From the NCBI GenBank assembly GCA_031761405.1, contig JASEVX010000111.1:131501-195500 (forward strand): a DNA stretch of 64,000 bases, given 5' to 3'. This document shows, piece after piece, positions 1-10,326 of the stretch. Position 1 is the stretch's first letter. Every line of letters begins with the position of its first letter. Under the pieces are notes generated by a model. The model made no database searches. It was not told where the DNA came from and was given only the letters and a program-made list of their open reading frames with translations. Source of the DNA: Serripes groenlandicus (taxonomy: Eukaryota > Mollusca > Bivalvia > Cardiida > Cardiidae). The position numbers and the translations under genes were made by a program.

Positions 1-853
1 GATGCCTCCTTGCTGCCCTGTTTTTCAACGAAATCAATACGGCTTCATCAGTTTATTTAGAGGGTCACTTAAGAAAAAATTTCTACCAAATTATCTTGCA
101 ATTGCACAAGTTGATTATAGAGGAAAAGGATTTTAAAATTTGGGTAGTTTTCTCACTTTCTGATGCCGCAGCAACCAAAGTTCTCAATGGAATTTAAATC
201 TTTGAACAATTTTGAAAGAGGACCACCAAAGGAACATTCTTGTGATGTTTTGTGGAAATTGGTCTATTGGAATGGTAGGAGTTGGTTGTCATTTGTAGCT
301 AAAAGTTAAATTTACCCTTTTTGTGATGACGCCTGGTTGATATTATTGTGTAACCAATCAAAACGGCTTAAACAAATAAAAAAGAGGATCATTACAGTAA
401 GATTCGTATTATATTTTCTTAAAATCAGACAAGCATTTGCATAAAAATGGAATTTATTTTCAAATTTTGTCATTTTGCCCCTTTTTTGATGCCGCCTGAC
501 TGCCATGTTTTTCGACCAATCAGTATGGCTTGAACAATTTTTATAGAGGGTCACCTAATGAACATTTCTACCAAATTATATTTGAATCTGACAGGCAGAT
601 TCGGAGAAGAAGATTTTTAAAGTTTGGACCTTTTGCCCCCTTTCTGATGCGGCAGCAACCAAAGTTCTCAATGGAATTTAAATCTTTGAACAACTTTGAA
701 AGAGGCCAACCAGAGGAACAGTCCTGTGATGTTTCACGGAAATTGTCCTTGGAGTTTGGGAGGAGATGATGTTGAAAGCTAAAAGTTAACGCCGGACGAC
801 GGACGACAAGTGATCAGAATAGCTAACTTGAGCCTTTGGCTCAGGTGATCTAA
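1..853 (+). mobile_element. Family D pearl/HINE-like element, 5' part beyond window edge
   Basis: The window starts inside this copy. It holds diverged core monomers (motifs such as GAGGGTCAC and ACATTTCTACCAAATTAT recur), a GACGGACGAC tract near 790-810, and the 3' hairpin TTGAGCCTTTGGCTCAGGTGATC followed by CTAAA. It aligns closely with the complete family D copy at 58.2-59.7 kb, including the same order of monomers, so only its 5' end is missing. Short open frames inside it (for example 530-769) recur in the other copy because the repeat recurs; I do not treat them as genes. Assignment to non-autonomous Helentron-like elements is by architecture. Confidence 0.75.
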
Positions 854-1535
854 ACAAGAGGCCCATGAGGGCCTATGCTCTACTGGTATGGTTCTTTGGT
901 CATTTTCAATCCAGAGCATGTATGTATAGTGAAGATCGGATAGTAAATGGAGGCTCTTTTGTGTTCACAAGCTGTATTATAGCAATTTTTACAATTTCAT
1001 GGGCCATAATCCAGTCTTGGCGGAATTCTGGCTGGTTTTCAAAAGGAACCAAGCTCTCATCAATATTCAACTACTAGCTAAGTTTGGTGAAGATCAGATA
1101 GTAAATAGAGCCTCTATTGTGTTCACATGCTCAATTATAGCAATTTGAACAATTTCAAGGGCCATAATCCAGTCTTGCATGGGCAAATCTGGCTGGTTTA
1201 CGAAAGGAACCAAGCTCTCATGGATATCTAACTACTGTATAAGTTTGGTTGAGATACAATCAAAAGTGAAGACTGTATCTTGTTAACAAGCTCTTTTATA
1301 CCAATTTAGACCATTTCAAGGGCCATAATCCAGTCATGCATGAGCGGATCTGGCTGGTTTTCGAAAGGAACCAAGCTCTCATGGATATCTAACTACTGTA
1401 TAAGTTTGGTTGAGATACAATCAAAAGTGAAGACTGTATCATGTTAACAAGAAATTGTTTACGGACGCACGCACGCACGACGGACAAATCGCCACGACAT
1501 AAGCCCTTCTGGCCTTTGGCCAGTAGAGCTAAAAA
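854..1535 (+). mobile_element. Family A pearl/HINE-like element
   Basis: It begins AACAAGAGGCCCATGAGGGCC (palindromic) directly at the 3' end of the preceding family D element and ends CCAGTAGAGCTAAAAA. The subterminal repeat GCTCTACTGG near the 5' end is matched by CCAGTAGAGC at the 3' end. Between them are about four monomers of roughly 160 bp containing GGGCCATAATCCAGTC, then a GCACGCACGACGGAC tract and the hairpin CTGGCCTTTGGCCAG. No transposase is encoded. Confidence 0.85.
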
Positions 1536-1829
1536 CCATGTTAAAGCCCTTCATATATCCGAGACATTACATGGGATTTCCTTTTGACCGATGCAGTATC
1601 TCCATTTCGCCGACCTATAATATATATGGAAAAATCACTATGAGCTTTCACTTGACAAACATATTATATATATGTGAAATATAACATATAATCTATGTTC
1701 CGCTGATGCCATTCGAGTTGGCGTGTGTATGTCAGAATTGTTACGTCAAGATAGAGAATTCGTATGACTTTATAATACAGTTAAAGAGTTCAGCTTTGAA
1801 TTATGTGTCGGGTAGCGTTGCTCGAGTGA
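1536..1829. other. Unannotated spacer before candidate exon
   Basis: AT-rich, apparently single-copy sequence. I see no repeat family, tRNA or strong promoter here. Short TATATATA runs near 1620-1680 are too common in this window to call. Confidence 0.4.
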
Positions 1830-2332
1830 AACAATGTGCCGCCTTCTCCAGTGACTCCTAAATCAGTCTTGATCCCCCACTCGGTCTCAGAAACTCAAAC
1901 GGTCAAGTCCAGAAAGCAGCTGAAACTCAATTTTCCGGTTAACTTCGCAACAGCCGAGCCATCTGTTTGTGAGCCGGCAAAATACAGAGAAAATATTAGT
2001 ATTGATCATGGTTATAGTAGACATTTAAGTGTGAAGAGCCCAGTTTCTCAATCTATTCTCAATGCTTTGGAGACCTTATATATAAACATGATCGAACACA
2101 GTAACAGCAGGAAAGGAGATGCAGTCATGCTGCAGGAGCTTCGGGCACTATCATCTACCTTGACATCAAGAACAGCAATGTTTGATTCAGTGCTCTACAA
2201 GTACAGGAACATAGGACAACTAGAAGAAAACGCAGACAGTCTGCTTCAGAAAATAGTAGAGGAGATGATGCAAAGGTATGAAAGTCATTTTAACAAGAAT
2301 CAAGATTCTAGTGAAGTGTATACATACTAATA
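1830..2332 (+). CDS. Unrecognised ORF or exon, about 165 residues
   Basis: An open frame runs from 1830 to a TAA at 2328-2330. I do not recognise the protein. The first third is Ser/Pro/Val-rich and basic (SPVTPKSV, KSRKQLKLNF). The C-terminal half is a predicted helical, acidic and coiled-coil-like stretch (MLQELRALSS, LLQKIVEEMMQRY). No in-frame ATG precedes the first third. An ATG at 1834 is two bases out of frame, so either the start lies in an upstream exon, or a TG repeat at 1835-1838 shifted it, or initiation is non-AUG. A consensus donor AAAG|GTATGA near 2275 could end the exon earlier. Composition differs from the surrounding repeats and no mobile-element motif is present, so this may be part of a real host gene. 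Confidence 0.45.
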
Positions 2333-2485
2333 ATTTATATTACTCTGTGTACATTTCTGTATTGTCCATTAATAACAACACTTGTTAGGATAGGCTAAGA
2401 TATAAAATTTCTGTCATAAAACGTGTTAGTAGCATTATTAGATTATTTTTTTACTTTGCATACTTGTACTTATTTATAAGTAGAC
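2333..2485. other. Short AT-rich spacer, nothing recognised
   Basis: No gene or repeat unit is recognisable in this stretch downstream of the candidate exon. Confidence 0.4.
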
Positions 2486-2700
2486 AAAAATATACCTCTG
2501 TTGGGAATCAAACCTGTGACTGTTAGATGGGTAGCACAATTCTCTTTGTGTAAGCGCCTTAACAAACATGAATCATTTGGATATCTATTCATGCATTTTA
2601 AAGGCTTCATGAATTTAATTAAATTTAAGCCTTTAATAAGTATATTTCCTCCAGCGCGACCGAGCACTCTCTGGGCGGTTTTCTTTTCCTGTTGAATGAG
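2486..2700 (-). repeat. Probable tRNA-derived SINE fragment
   Basis: Read on the minus strand, the 2490-2545 part resembles the 3' half of a tRNA, with GGTTTGATTCCC matching an RNA polymerase III B box. It is followed by a CpG-bearing segment (GGTCGCGCTGGAGG on the minus strand). The A box is not convincing. I infer an old SINE head with unrelated or decayed body. Confidence 0.45.
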
Positions 2701-3010
2701 ATAATAACATTAAATTCACATTATTAAGAACATTTCAGTTTATCTTTATTTATTTTTATTTATTATATTGTAGGGTCCCTTTTCTTCTGAAGGTGATGCT
2801 TTGCATAGCAGTGCCTGTAAATGGGAAGGTGACAGAGTCTATCATCCCTGTGCTTGCTTCTGCCTATAGTGTACTTATTATTGATAGAGATTTTTCTTAA
2901 TCTTATAACATTTTAACAATTATATGTAACTTTTAAAGGTGTTGTCATTATTTTTTTCAAGCACATTTGCCAGGACCCAACTCATTCCTTGTTCACAAAG
3001 AATACATAGT

Positions 3011-3152
3011 GTAGCGGTCCGGATGTGCATGACATTATTCACATACACAAGTGTACAGGCTGATCTACTCCTACATTATTCATATAAACAATTGTACAGA
3101 CTGATCTACTCCTACATTATTCATATTGTAGCGGTCCGGATGTGCATGACAT
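3011..3152. repeat. Short direct-repeat cluster
   Basis: GTAGCGGTCCGGATGTGCAT occurs twice, at about 3011 and 3127. Between the two lie two tandem copies of a roughly 52-bp unit containing CTGATCTACTCCTACATT. The unit is local to this spot and shows no terminal inverted repeats. Confidence 0.7.
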
Positions 3153-3249
3153 TTAACACATTGGTATAATCGGTGATTTAACGATCACCTCAGCCCCTTA
3201 TTATAGATGGAGTTAAAATATTGAATTCATGTGTGTTTCTTTTATCGTA

Positions 3250-3409
3250 CGGTTTAAACTCTCGCTGTCACTGGGCGCCGCCATATTGGTATGTTTGTTT
3301 TGAGGTCACGCGCAGTGCAGGATGACGTCAGTTATTGACCTTGCTCTACACTGTATAGTTTACGATGATGCAAAACCGCCAGAGTTTAAACCGGTTGTTG
3401 AACGTAAGT
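3250..3409 (+). promoter_or_regulatory. CpG-rich promoter-like segment with possible first exon
   Basis: A CpG-rich island in AT-rich surroundings. It contains GCCGCCATATTGG at 3277-3289 (matches the YY1 consensus), TGACGTCA at 3323-3330 (full palindromic CRE), and a perfect 13-bp inverted repeat CGGTTTAAACTCT at 3250-3262 and 3381-3393. ATG codons at 3365 and 3368 open a short frame that reaches a consensus splice donor AAC|GTAAGT at 3404. This could be the 5' exon of a gene whose remaining exons I cannot identify. Promoter status is inference from motifs. Confidence 0.4.
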
Positions 3410-3637
3410 TTTAGTATTAGAATTGATAGGATGTTATGGTTTAATCAGTTATTCATTTTGCCACGTATACTAAAGGTTTTGGGCCGAAGTTGTATTTAGT
3501 TCATAGTCTTACAGCCAGTCTTGCACTAGTCATCTGTTTCCCACAATGTTGTGAGCCTTTCTCACGACGTTGTTTGGGTGTTTGCTCGATCATTCTTTAG
3601 TGAGCGTCTCACGTTTGATTCTGTGAGGAGGGGTTGC

Positions 3638-3750
3638 TATAAAAGCGACGTTCTCGCAGAAAATGGGGGACTCCACGTTTAGATTTCATTTAATCAACAT
3701 CAACTAAATATACCTTTGGCTAGCTATTTTATACAATACTATTTAGAGTA
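3638..3750 (+). promoter_or_regulatory. TATA-type core promoter candidate
   Basis: TATAAAA at 3638-3644 follows a GC-rich stretch. GGGGGACTCC at 3665-3674 matches the NF-kappaB consensus GGGRNWYYCC. A splice-donor-like GAGTAAGTTT lies near 3745. The spacing fits a short untranslated first exon starting about 30 bp after the TATA box. No coding frame follows, so the product is unknown and the call is tentative. Confidence 0.3.
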
Positions 3751-4623
3751 AGTTTTCTAGACATCTTATCATTATAACAGTAAATGATGGTTCGCTTAAA
3801 TAAGAAGTGAGAACGATTAAAGATCACAGTTTCACTACTAAACTTCTTTTGGTTAATTCTTTCCTAACAATGTTTTACCCCTTATTGTGGAGTCCACACA
3901 TCGAATAATTACCGAACGGCACGCAGATATAGTTATAGACAGGCAGGAGCATAGCACGGCTCGTAACAATAGTTTGTTACTGGTCATTTAAGTGACAAAT
4001 AATGTCACATTGTTTTAGCTGTCACTCAGACAGATTATTTCTAACTTGAAATTGGTTTTAATTTAAATACTGAAGGAAATTGACAAAATATAGGTTTTAT
4101 AGTACATAACAAAATATCGTTTTGATATTGTCATTTAAACAACTAACTCAAAATGTTCAATTGTTGTTTGGTATAAAAAAAGGTTCTGGCACATGTGCAT
4201 TTTAATACAGTTAACTATTTCCATTTGTTTTAGTTTCAGATTTTGAAAAGTTTAGTTTTCTTGATGTTTCAGTTTTTCCAGTTTGTATACCCTCACTCAG
4301 TCGGAAGTCAATGTTAGAAAGAAAGAGATCTTATGAAATACACTGATTAATCGTGAGCAAGTCTTTTTGTGCATCGTTATTGAAAGATATATTTGCGCAG
4401 ATGTTCACTGTTTGGTTTATTAATATTTGTAACAGGAATGAACTAAAGATGAATATTGCATATATATGTTGCAAAGTCAGTAATTTTGACACATATTGAG
4501 ATATGAATTTATAATTATGTTTACTAGAAATTCACTTGTCAGGTGATTGCACTGAAGTCACCTTTCATGCTAGGTGCTGTGCATTTGGTGATTCATAAGA
4601 CCGATTGTGTCATTGCAATAGTA
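3751..4623. other. AT-rich stretch without recognisable features
   Basis: About 870 bp with no open frame of note, no repeat family and no tRNA-like sequence that I can identify. It could be intron of the promoter candidates just upstream. Confidence 0.4.
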
Positions 4624-6040
4624 AACAAGAGGCCCATGAGGGCCTATGCTCTACTGGTATGGTTCTTTGGTCATTTTCAATCCAGAGCATGTATGTATGG
4701 TGAAGATCGGATAGTAAGTGGAGGCTCTTTTGTGTTCACAAGCTGTAGCAATTTTTACAATTTCATGGGCCATAATCCAGTCTTGCATGGGCGGATCTAG
4801 CTGGTTTTCAAAAGGAACCAAGCTCTCATCAATATTTAACTACTATCTAAGTTTGGTGAAGATCAGATAGTAAATGGAGCCTCTATTGTGTTCACATGCT
4901 CAATTATAGCAATTTGGACAATTTCAAGGGCCATAATCCAGTCTTGCATGGGCGGATCTGGCTGGTTTAGGAAAGGAACCGAGCTCTCATGGATATCTTA
5001 CTACTGTATAAGTTTGGTTGAGATACAATCAAAAGTGAAGACTGTATCGTGTTAAAAAGTTCTTTTATAGCAATTTTGACCATTTCAAGGGCCATAATCC
5101 AGTCATGCATGGGCGGATCTGGCTTGTTTTCGAAAGGAACCGAGCTCTCATTGATATCTAACTACTGTATAAGTTTGGTTGAGATAAAATCAAAAGTGAA
5201 GACTGTATCGTGTTAACAAGCTCTTTTATAGCAATTTTGACCATTTCAAGGGCCATAATCCAGTCTTGCATGGGCGGATCTGACTGGTTTTCAAAAGGAA
5301 CCGAGCTCTCATAGATATCTAACTACTGTATAAGTTAAGTTGAGATACAATCAAAAGTGAAGTCTGTATCGTGTTAACAAGCTCTTTTATAGCAATTTTG
5401 ACCATTTCAAGGGCCATAATCCAGTCTTGCATGGGCGGATCTGGCTGGTTTTCGAAAGGAACCGAGCTCTCATGAATATCTAACTACTGTATAAGTTTGG
5501 TTGAGATACAATTAAAAGTGAAGACTGTATCGTGTTAACAAGCTCTTTTATAGCAATTTTGACCATTTCAAGGGCCATAATCCAGTCATGCATGGGCGGA
5601 TCTGGCTGATTTTCGAAAGGAACCGAGCTCTCATGGATATCTAACTACTGTATAAGTTTGGTTGAGATACAATCAAACGTGAAGACTGTATCGTGTTAAC
5701 AAGCTCTTTTATAGCAATTTTGACCATTTCAAGGGCCATAATCCAGTCATGCATGGGCGGATCTGGCTGGTTTTCGAAAGGAACCGAGCTCTCATGGATA
5801 TCTAACTACTGTATAAGTTTGGTTGAGATACAATCAAAAGTGAAGACTGTATCGTGTTAACAAGAAATTGTTTACGGACGCACGGACGCACGGACGCACG
5901 CACGCACGCACGGACGACGGACACATCGCCACGACATAAGCCCTTCTGGCCTTTGGCCAGTACGCACGCACGCACGCACGGACGACGGACACATCGCCAC
6001 GACATAAGCCCTTCTGGCCTTTGGCCAGTAGAGCTAAAAA
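4624..6040 (+). mobile_element. Family A pearl/HINE-like element, seven-monomer copy
   Basis: Complete copy. The 5' end AACAAGAGGCCCATGAGG carries a palindrome, with subterminal GCTCTACTGG at 4648-4657. About seven core monomers of 160-163 bp follow, each with GGGCCATAATCCAGTC and CTCATGGATATCTAACTACT. Then comes an extended GGACGCACGGACGC tract (5875-5990) in which the 3' terminal hairpin segment CTGGCCTTTGGCCAG is duplicated. The end is CCAGTAGAGC (6025-6034) and TAAAAA. It encodes no protein; threonine/arginine-rich frames on both strands come only from the ACGC tract. Confidence 0.88.
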
Positions 6041-6090
6041 TGGGTTTTTTGCCTATTTTATTTCAGAAAATCCTTATTTAATTTGATAAC

Positions 6091-6756
6091 GGTGTCACTA
6101 AACAGAGTCTGGTAGAGTCTGGTAGAGTCGAGTAGAGTCTGGTCGTCAAATATCCCATTATATCACTGTTTTGTTGTGTTTTTGTATTGAAATGAATGAA
6201 ATAACGTGTTATTGTATCCTATAAATAAAAATAAAAATGTATTTGCCTATTTCAGTTCATTTTCGAGTGAATATAGAAATAGTATATGCGTGAACACGGA
6301 CACTGGTAGAGTCTGGTCATTATTAAGCAATAAATACGTTTTATACGATTTTTAAGTTATAAAAAGTTTAATTTGATTTATATTTGTCATATTATATATT
6401 CATTTCTTATATTATTTCAGCTGATAATCGGGAAAATAGAGGAAGATTGAGGATTTGTAACGATAACATTGTCTTTCGTAAATCAAAATGGCTGACGTGA
6501 AATTTCTGTTCATAATGCGGCAATATCGCATATCCTGAACGAGTAATACACTAATATCTCTCTCTATTATGCGTCAACTAATTGATTAGGTGTGATCAAC
6601 AGATTAGTGTTATAATTATATTATAACAATACCAAGATTTAAAATGTATGAAAACTACTAGATTGGAATAATTTTATGTTTTATATGTCATTAACGTTAA
6701 TTAAACCAAATACTTAGAGATCTATATACTTACTTAAAAGTAATTCATATGAAATT
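6091..6756. repeat. MULE left terminal inverted repeat
   Basis: About 666 bp, inverted relative to 8392-9038. It begins GGTGTCACTAAACAG after the TTTGATAAC flank. The outer end has an extra GAGTCTGGTA repetition compared with the right arm, which accounts for part of the length difference. Confidence 0.85.
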
Positions 6757-7850
6757 AAAGAGAGTGTGTAATTACTACATTCTGCAAAAAATAGAATCAA
6801 ACTAAACCATATTTGCATTTTTTTTTTTTTTAAATTCGCAAAAATATTTTAACTTGAAAAATAAATATATATATATCCTGATATAGTTAATAAAATGCAT
6901 TTTGCGAAATATTGTATCCAGGTCACACCACATGGAGGAACTCTCTCATGGCCCAAAATGTAATGTTTGAATCTATATTATATCATTTTGGGAATTGTAT
7001 TCTATGTTTTCCATTTTCGCGCCTGACGAGGACTCGGGCCGTAAAAGACCCTACACAGAGCTCCATTTTTTTTTTTTTTAATTCTATGATTTTGGTTCTA
7101 TACAAGTACATTCATTTGATAGAGATTCAAAGCATGGCCGAGCAGCAGCACCCAGCTACCGGTCGTGTCTGCACCACCGTTGAGCGTGCTAGCTTAGGGT
7201 GCTCGCAACGGTTGTTTAGCATGCAGACATTGCCGACATGTGAACCCAGGAACACATTACTCGCGAAACCTATAAGTCAATATAGAGCCCTTGCCCTGCC
7301 AGCTCGCTATTCAATCGAGTGATACGCAAAGGACAAACCATGAATTCTCCCTTGACACATTTGTCTCAACCCGAATCTCTAATAGATGTATGCCGGTTTA
7401 TTTTGAATCCTCAAGATTTAGGTGTGTTTGATTCAATTCGTTTCTAATTGGTGACGTGATCTCATTTTAGGTTAACAAAAAAGACCCTACACAGAGCTCT
7501 ATTTTTTGGATTTTATTCATTGTTTTTGGTTTAAATTTTCCGCTTCTTTATGTCTGCTTCCTGGTGATATAACTAGTACTCAAATTTAAACCTTATCCTA
7601 GCGTTAACATTTTAGACAGATATAGAGAAATTATTGTTGAAAATGTCAAATGTACAACTGACATACAGGTATGCGAATGATTGATTAAAAATATATCGTT
7701 GTTGGTTTGCAACTAAAATATGCAGTCCTTTTTACATGAATGTGTTTCAATATAATCTGTGTTTTTTATTTTCAATTGTGTATGATTTGCAATTTACCAG
7801 GCGTTTGCGCGTGCCGAGTTTTCGTGCAATTCTCGTAATGGAGGGTAATG
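6757..7850. other. MULE interior without recognisable transposase coding
   Basis: Contains homopolymer T and A runs, a CpG-rich patch at 7015-7320, and two copies of AGACCCTACACAGAGCTC 436 bp apart. A 136-codon frame at 6912-7322 has no recognisable motif and crosses these repeats; I do not call it a gene. Confidence 0.45.
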
Positions 7851-8408
7851 TTAGTTGCTTATCTGTTGATCTGATGTTTGAAATGTGATGCGACTTAAAA
7901 AGTCAAGAGTTTGACACTGTTCAAGTTCTTGTAGCTTTTCTATCATGTCGGGCATTTTCTGGACTACCCAGTTTGTCGTCCTTTTGATAACATGGTTGTA
8001 CGACTCATTTGCATTATTAAACCATTGTTGTGGTAGCCAGGGATGTTTGAGTTTGGTGAGAAACATATGCTTCTCCAAATTGGTAAGTATCCGTTGTAAA
8101 TATGTCAAATTTTGATGTGTATTGGATACTTCTTGGTCCATTTCTGTGAATGGGGTTGCAGTTTCAGCACTTAAGATACCATTAGGACCGAAGAGTTTAC
8201 AAATAATGCGGTTAACCTCAGGTTGAGGAAGACACTTTCTGAGTTTATTTACCGCATTATCCTTCAAATGTTTCGCGCAAAGAACTCTTGTGGCTTGTGG
8301 GAAACATATGTCAATGGCTTTACAAGTCGAAAACTCTTCGTCGGAACAAATGTTTTATTTACTCTGGTCGATGTCACTCAATTTATCCTGCAATTTCATA
8401 TGAATTAC
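7851..8408 (-). pseudogene. MULE transposase C-terminal fragment
   Basis: Minus-strand translation resembles the end of Mutator-like transposases. An early segment reads FPQATRVLCAKHLKDN, like the conserved FPDA..LLC..H.K.N block. Later segments read PWLPQQWFNNANESYNHV and KMPDMIEKLQEL, like the C-terminal PW..N..ES.NH..K block. The frame 7851-8267 is open for 138 codons. Upstream, the same reading frame has a stop (TAA) near 8355 and then runs into the right terminal repeat, so the catalytic DDE-containing N-terminal part is missing. I infer a dead fragment of the enzyme that once moved this element. Confidence 0.7.
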
Positions 8409-9038
8409 TTTTAAGTAAGTATATAGCTCTCTAAGCATTTGGTTTAATTAATGTTAATGACATAAAACATAAATTATTCCAATCTAGTAGTTTTCATACA
8501 TTTAAAATCTTGGTAATTATAATACTAATCTGTTGATCACATCTAATCAATTAGTTGGCCCATAATAGAGAGAGAATTAAGTGTATTACTCGTTGAGGAT
8601 GTACGATAGGGCCGCATTATAAACAGAAATTTCGAGCTGAAATTTCACGTCAGCCATTTTGATTTACGAAACACAATGTTATCGTTAAAAACCCTCAATC
8701 TTCCACTATTTTCCCAATTATCAGCTGAAATAATATAAGAAATAAATATATAATATGACACATATAAATCAAATTAAACTTTATATAACTTAAAAATCGT
8801 ATAAAACTTTGTATTTATTGCTTAATAATGACCAGACTCTACATGTGTCCGTGTTCACGCATATAATATTTCTATATTCACTCAATAAATGAACTAAAAT
8901 AGGCAAATACCTGGGTTTTTTGTTTATATGATACAATAGCACTTTATTTAATTCATTTCAATACAAAAACACAACAAAACAGTGATATAGTGGGATATTT
9001 GACGACCAGACTCTACCAGACTCTGTTTAGTGATACCC
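8392..9038. repeat. MULE right terminal inverted repeat
   Basis: About 647 bp, the reverse complement of the left arm with scattered substitutions and small indels. It ends GTGATACCC just before the TTTGATAAT flank. Confidence 0.85.
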
Positions 9039-9211
9039 TTTGATAATTATTAGTGTTGCTCGGTATATTCATCAACAAGCAGAAAATTGAAGGTTTTGCA
9101 AGAAGCACATCAGGTATGGATAAATAGAAGTTACATTTGTTTTTATAAAATAATTTTTGCTATAGAATGGCTGTGATGTTTGCGCCCCAGTTCCCGCATT
9201 GCGACCTTTAA

Positions 9212-9398
9212 TTAACCCTTTCCCTCATATAGACGCATTCTTACGCCTCTGCAGCAGACAGCTTTTTAAAAACATAGTGACAAAAGAAGAAATTGCTCAA
9301 ACAAGCAATTTGTCCGTTTGCCACAATGTTTTCCACTTTTAGTCATAGGTAACCATTGAATTATAGAGATTTTCAATTTTTTGACAATATATTGTAGT
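9212..9398 (+). mobile_element. piggyBac-type MITE, right end lost
   Basis: Starts TTAACCCTTTCCCTCATATAG. It then has the family's internal CTGCAGCAGAC, GTGACAAAAGAAGAAATTGC and TAGTCATAGG blocks. It fades out after TTGACAATATATT without the expected inverted end. TTAA plus CCCTTTCCC is the terminal signature of piggyBac-type elements. Confidence 0.75.
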
Positions 9399-9957
9399 GA
9401 ATCGGTTACGGGAGATCAACTTTCTATCTTTCAACCCTGATTATTCCACTGTTCCTTCGTGTCAGGTAAAATTTAGTACTTACCTAGTAAGTAAAGTTGT
9501 TATCTGATTGATTCCTGCACTCCTGTTATTCTAATCATTAGTGTTGATTCTACATTTGTGTTTAAATAAATTGTCATGTGTAAACTTTACTTCTGAGATT
9601 GCGGATTGCCATTTTGGGAAGTCGATTGCAATGCATTGTGGGAGAGTTGCTAAGCAACCTTAGAATAAGTGAACGTGATTGGTTGTCTGTTTTCTTCTCC
9701 ACCCCCATGTAAACAAAGAGCTGTCAAAAGTTAGTTTATATCATTTAGGCTGTATACCATTATTTTATATTGTGAATTGTTTAGTAACGTAACTTAGAAG
9801 CCAGGTCATCCATCAATTCCTATATTTCCATGTTTGTATGCAGTAATGGATATTTCTTAGTTGCCCACACATTGTCGATGTGTGCGTGATACTCTGTGGG
9901 AAAGTGGACCACAGAAATGGAGTGTGGTAGCACACGAATTCTGTGGGCTATTGCCAG
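9399..9957. other. Spacer upstream of TATA promoter candidate
   Basis: Apparently single-copy sequence with no coding frame or repeat family that I recognise. It may hold upstream regulatory DNA for the promoter candidate at 9958. Confidence 0.4.
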
Positions 9958-10067
9958 TATATAAACACTGACCTTAAAGCGTTCCTGGTCTCCATATTCT
10001 GGTTTCCACGCCGAATCTACACTGAATCTACCCTGAATATCGTATCAACTTTGGCTTGATTTGAGAG
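9958..10067 (+). promoter_or_regulatory. TATA and initiator core promoter with noncoding first exon candidate
   Basis: TATATAAA at 9958-9965 is followed at a normal distance by CCATATT (9992-9998), which matches the initiator consensus YYANWYY with the start A at 9994. The segment to 10067 has no ATG and ends at a donor-like GAGAG|GTATGA. It lies 580 bp upstream of the first recognised DUF6589 exon on the same strand, so it may be that gene's promoter and untranslated exon. This link is inference. Confidence 0.4.
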
Positions 10068-10276
10068 GTATGAACATTACTGGCTTTTAAAGTACAACTA
10101 TCATAATTAATACCTGAAACCTTATGCGAAGAATAAAGATTCATTATTATTATATAAAGCTGAGTCCATTGTTCTTTCACTTCGATACTGATCCGGAGTC
10201 CATTTATCCTCCTCTTAAACAAGAGTCATTGCAACTTGGGAGTCCAAGTTTGAGTATAATCACTAGCGCGCACCAA

Positions 10277-10326
10277 TATGTTCAAAGTCGTCTGCTGCAG
10301 AATTGTTGTATGAGAGAAAGGGTTAA
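10277..10326 (+). mobile_element. piggyBac-type MITE, right half only
   Basis: ATATGTTCAAAGTCGTCTGC, TGCAGAATTGTTGTATGAGAG and AAAGGGTTAA are the last 50 bp of the MITE family seen intact at 18264-18489. The left part is absent. Confidence 0.7.

Larger units (their letters stand above)
6091..9038 (-). mobile_element. Mutator-like (MULE) DNA transposon with long terminal inverted repeats
   Basis: Arms of about 650 bp (6091-6756 and 8392-9038) are inverted copies of each other, sharing for example CACTAAACAGAGTCTGGTAG at the outer ends and CTACTAGATTGGAATAA further in. The flanks TTTGATAAC (6082-6090) and TTTGATAAT (9039-9047) fit an 8-9-bp target duplication, typical of MULEs. The interior carries the C-terminal part of a MULE-type transposase on the minus strand. 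The rest of the transposase is absent and the right arm abuts the coding fragment, so this is a deleted, probably non-autonomous copy. Inside, AGACCCTACACAGAGCTC occurs twice, near 7046 and 7482. Confidence 0.8.

Noticed and set aside
3277..3289. SRF CArG box (CCATATTGG)
   Set aside because: Only five A/T bases lie between CC and GG; the CArG consensus needs six.
3648..3662. Heat-shock element in TTCTCGCAGAA
   Set aside because: The TTC and GAA units are five bases apart instead of two.
4650..5860. Regularly spaced repeats as a CRISPR array
   Set aside because: The 160-bp units are contiguous tandem monomers without short repeats and unique spacers, and the genome is eukaryotic.
5802..6081. 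Thr/Arg/His-rich frames on both strands
   Set aside because: Pure read-through of the GCACGCACGGACG tract and repeated 3' hairpin of a family A element.
6912..7322. 136-codon frame as a gene
   Set aside because: No recognisable motif; lies in the MULE interior across homopolymer runs and a repeated 18-mer.
8223..8414. Plus-strand frame opposite the MULE transposase
   Set aside because: Antisense of the better supported transposase fragment.
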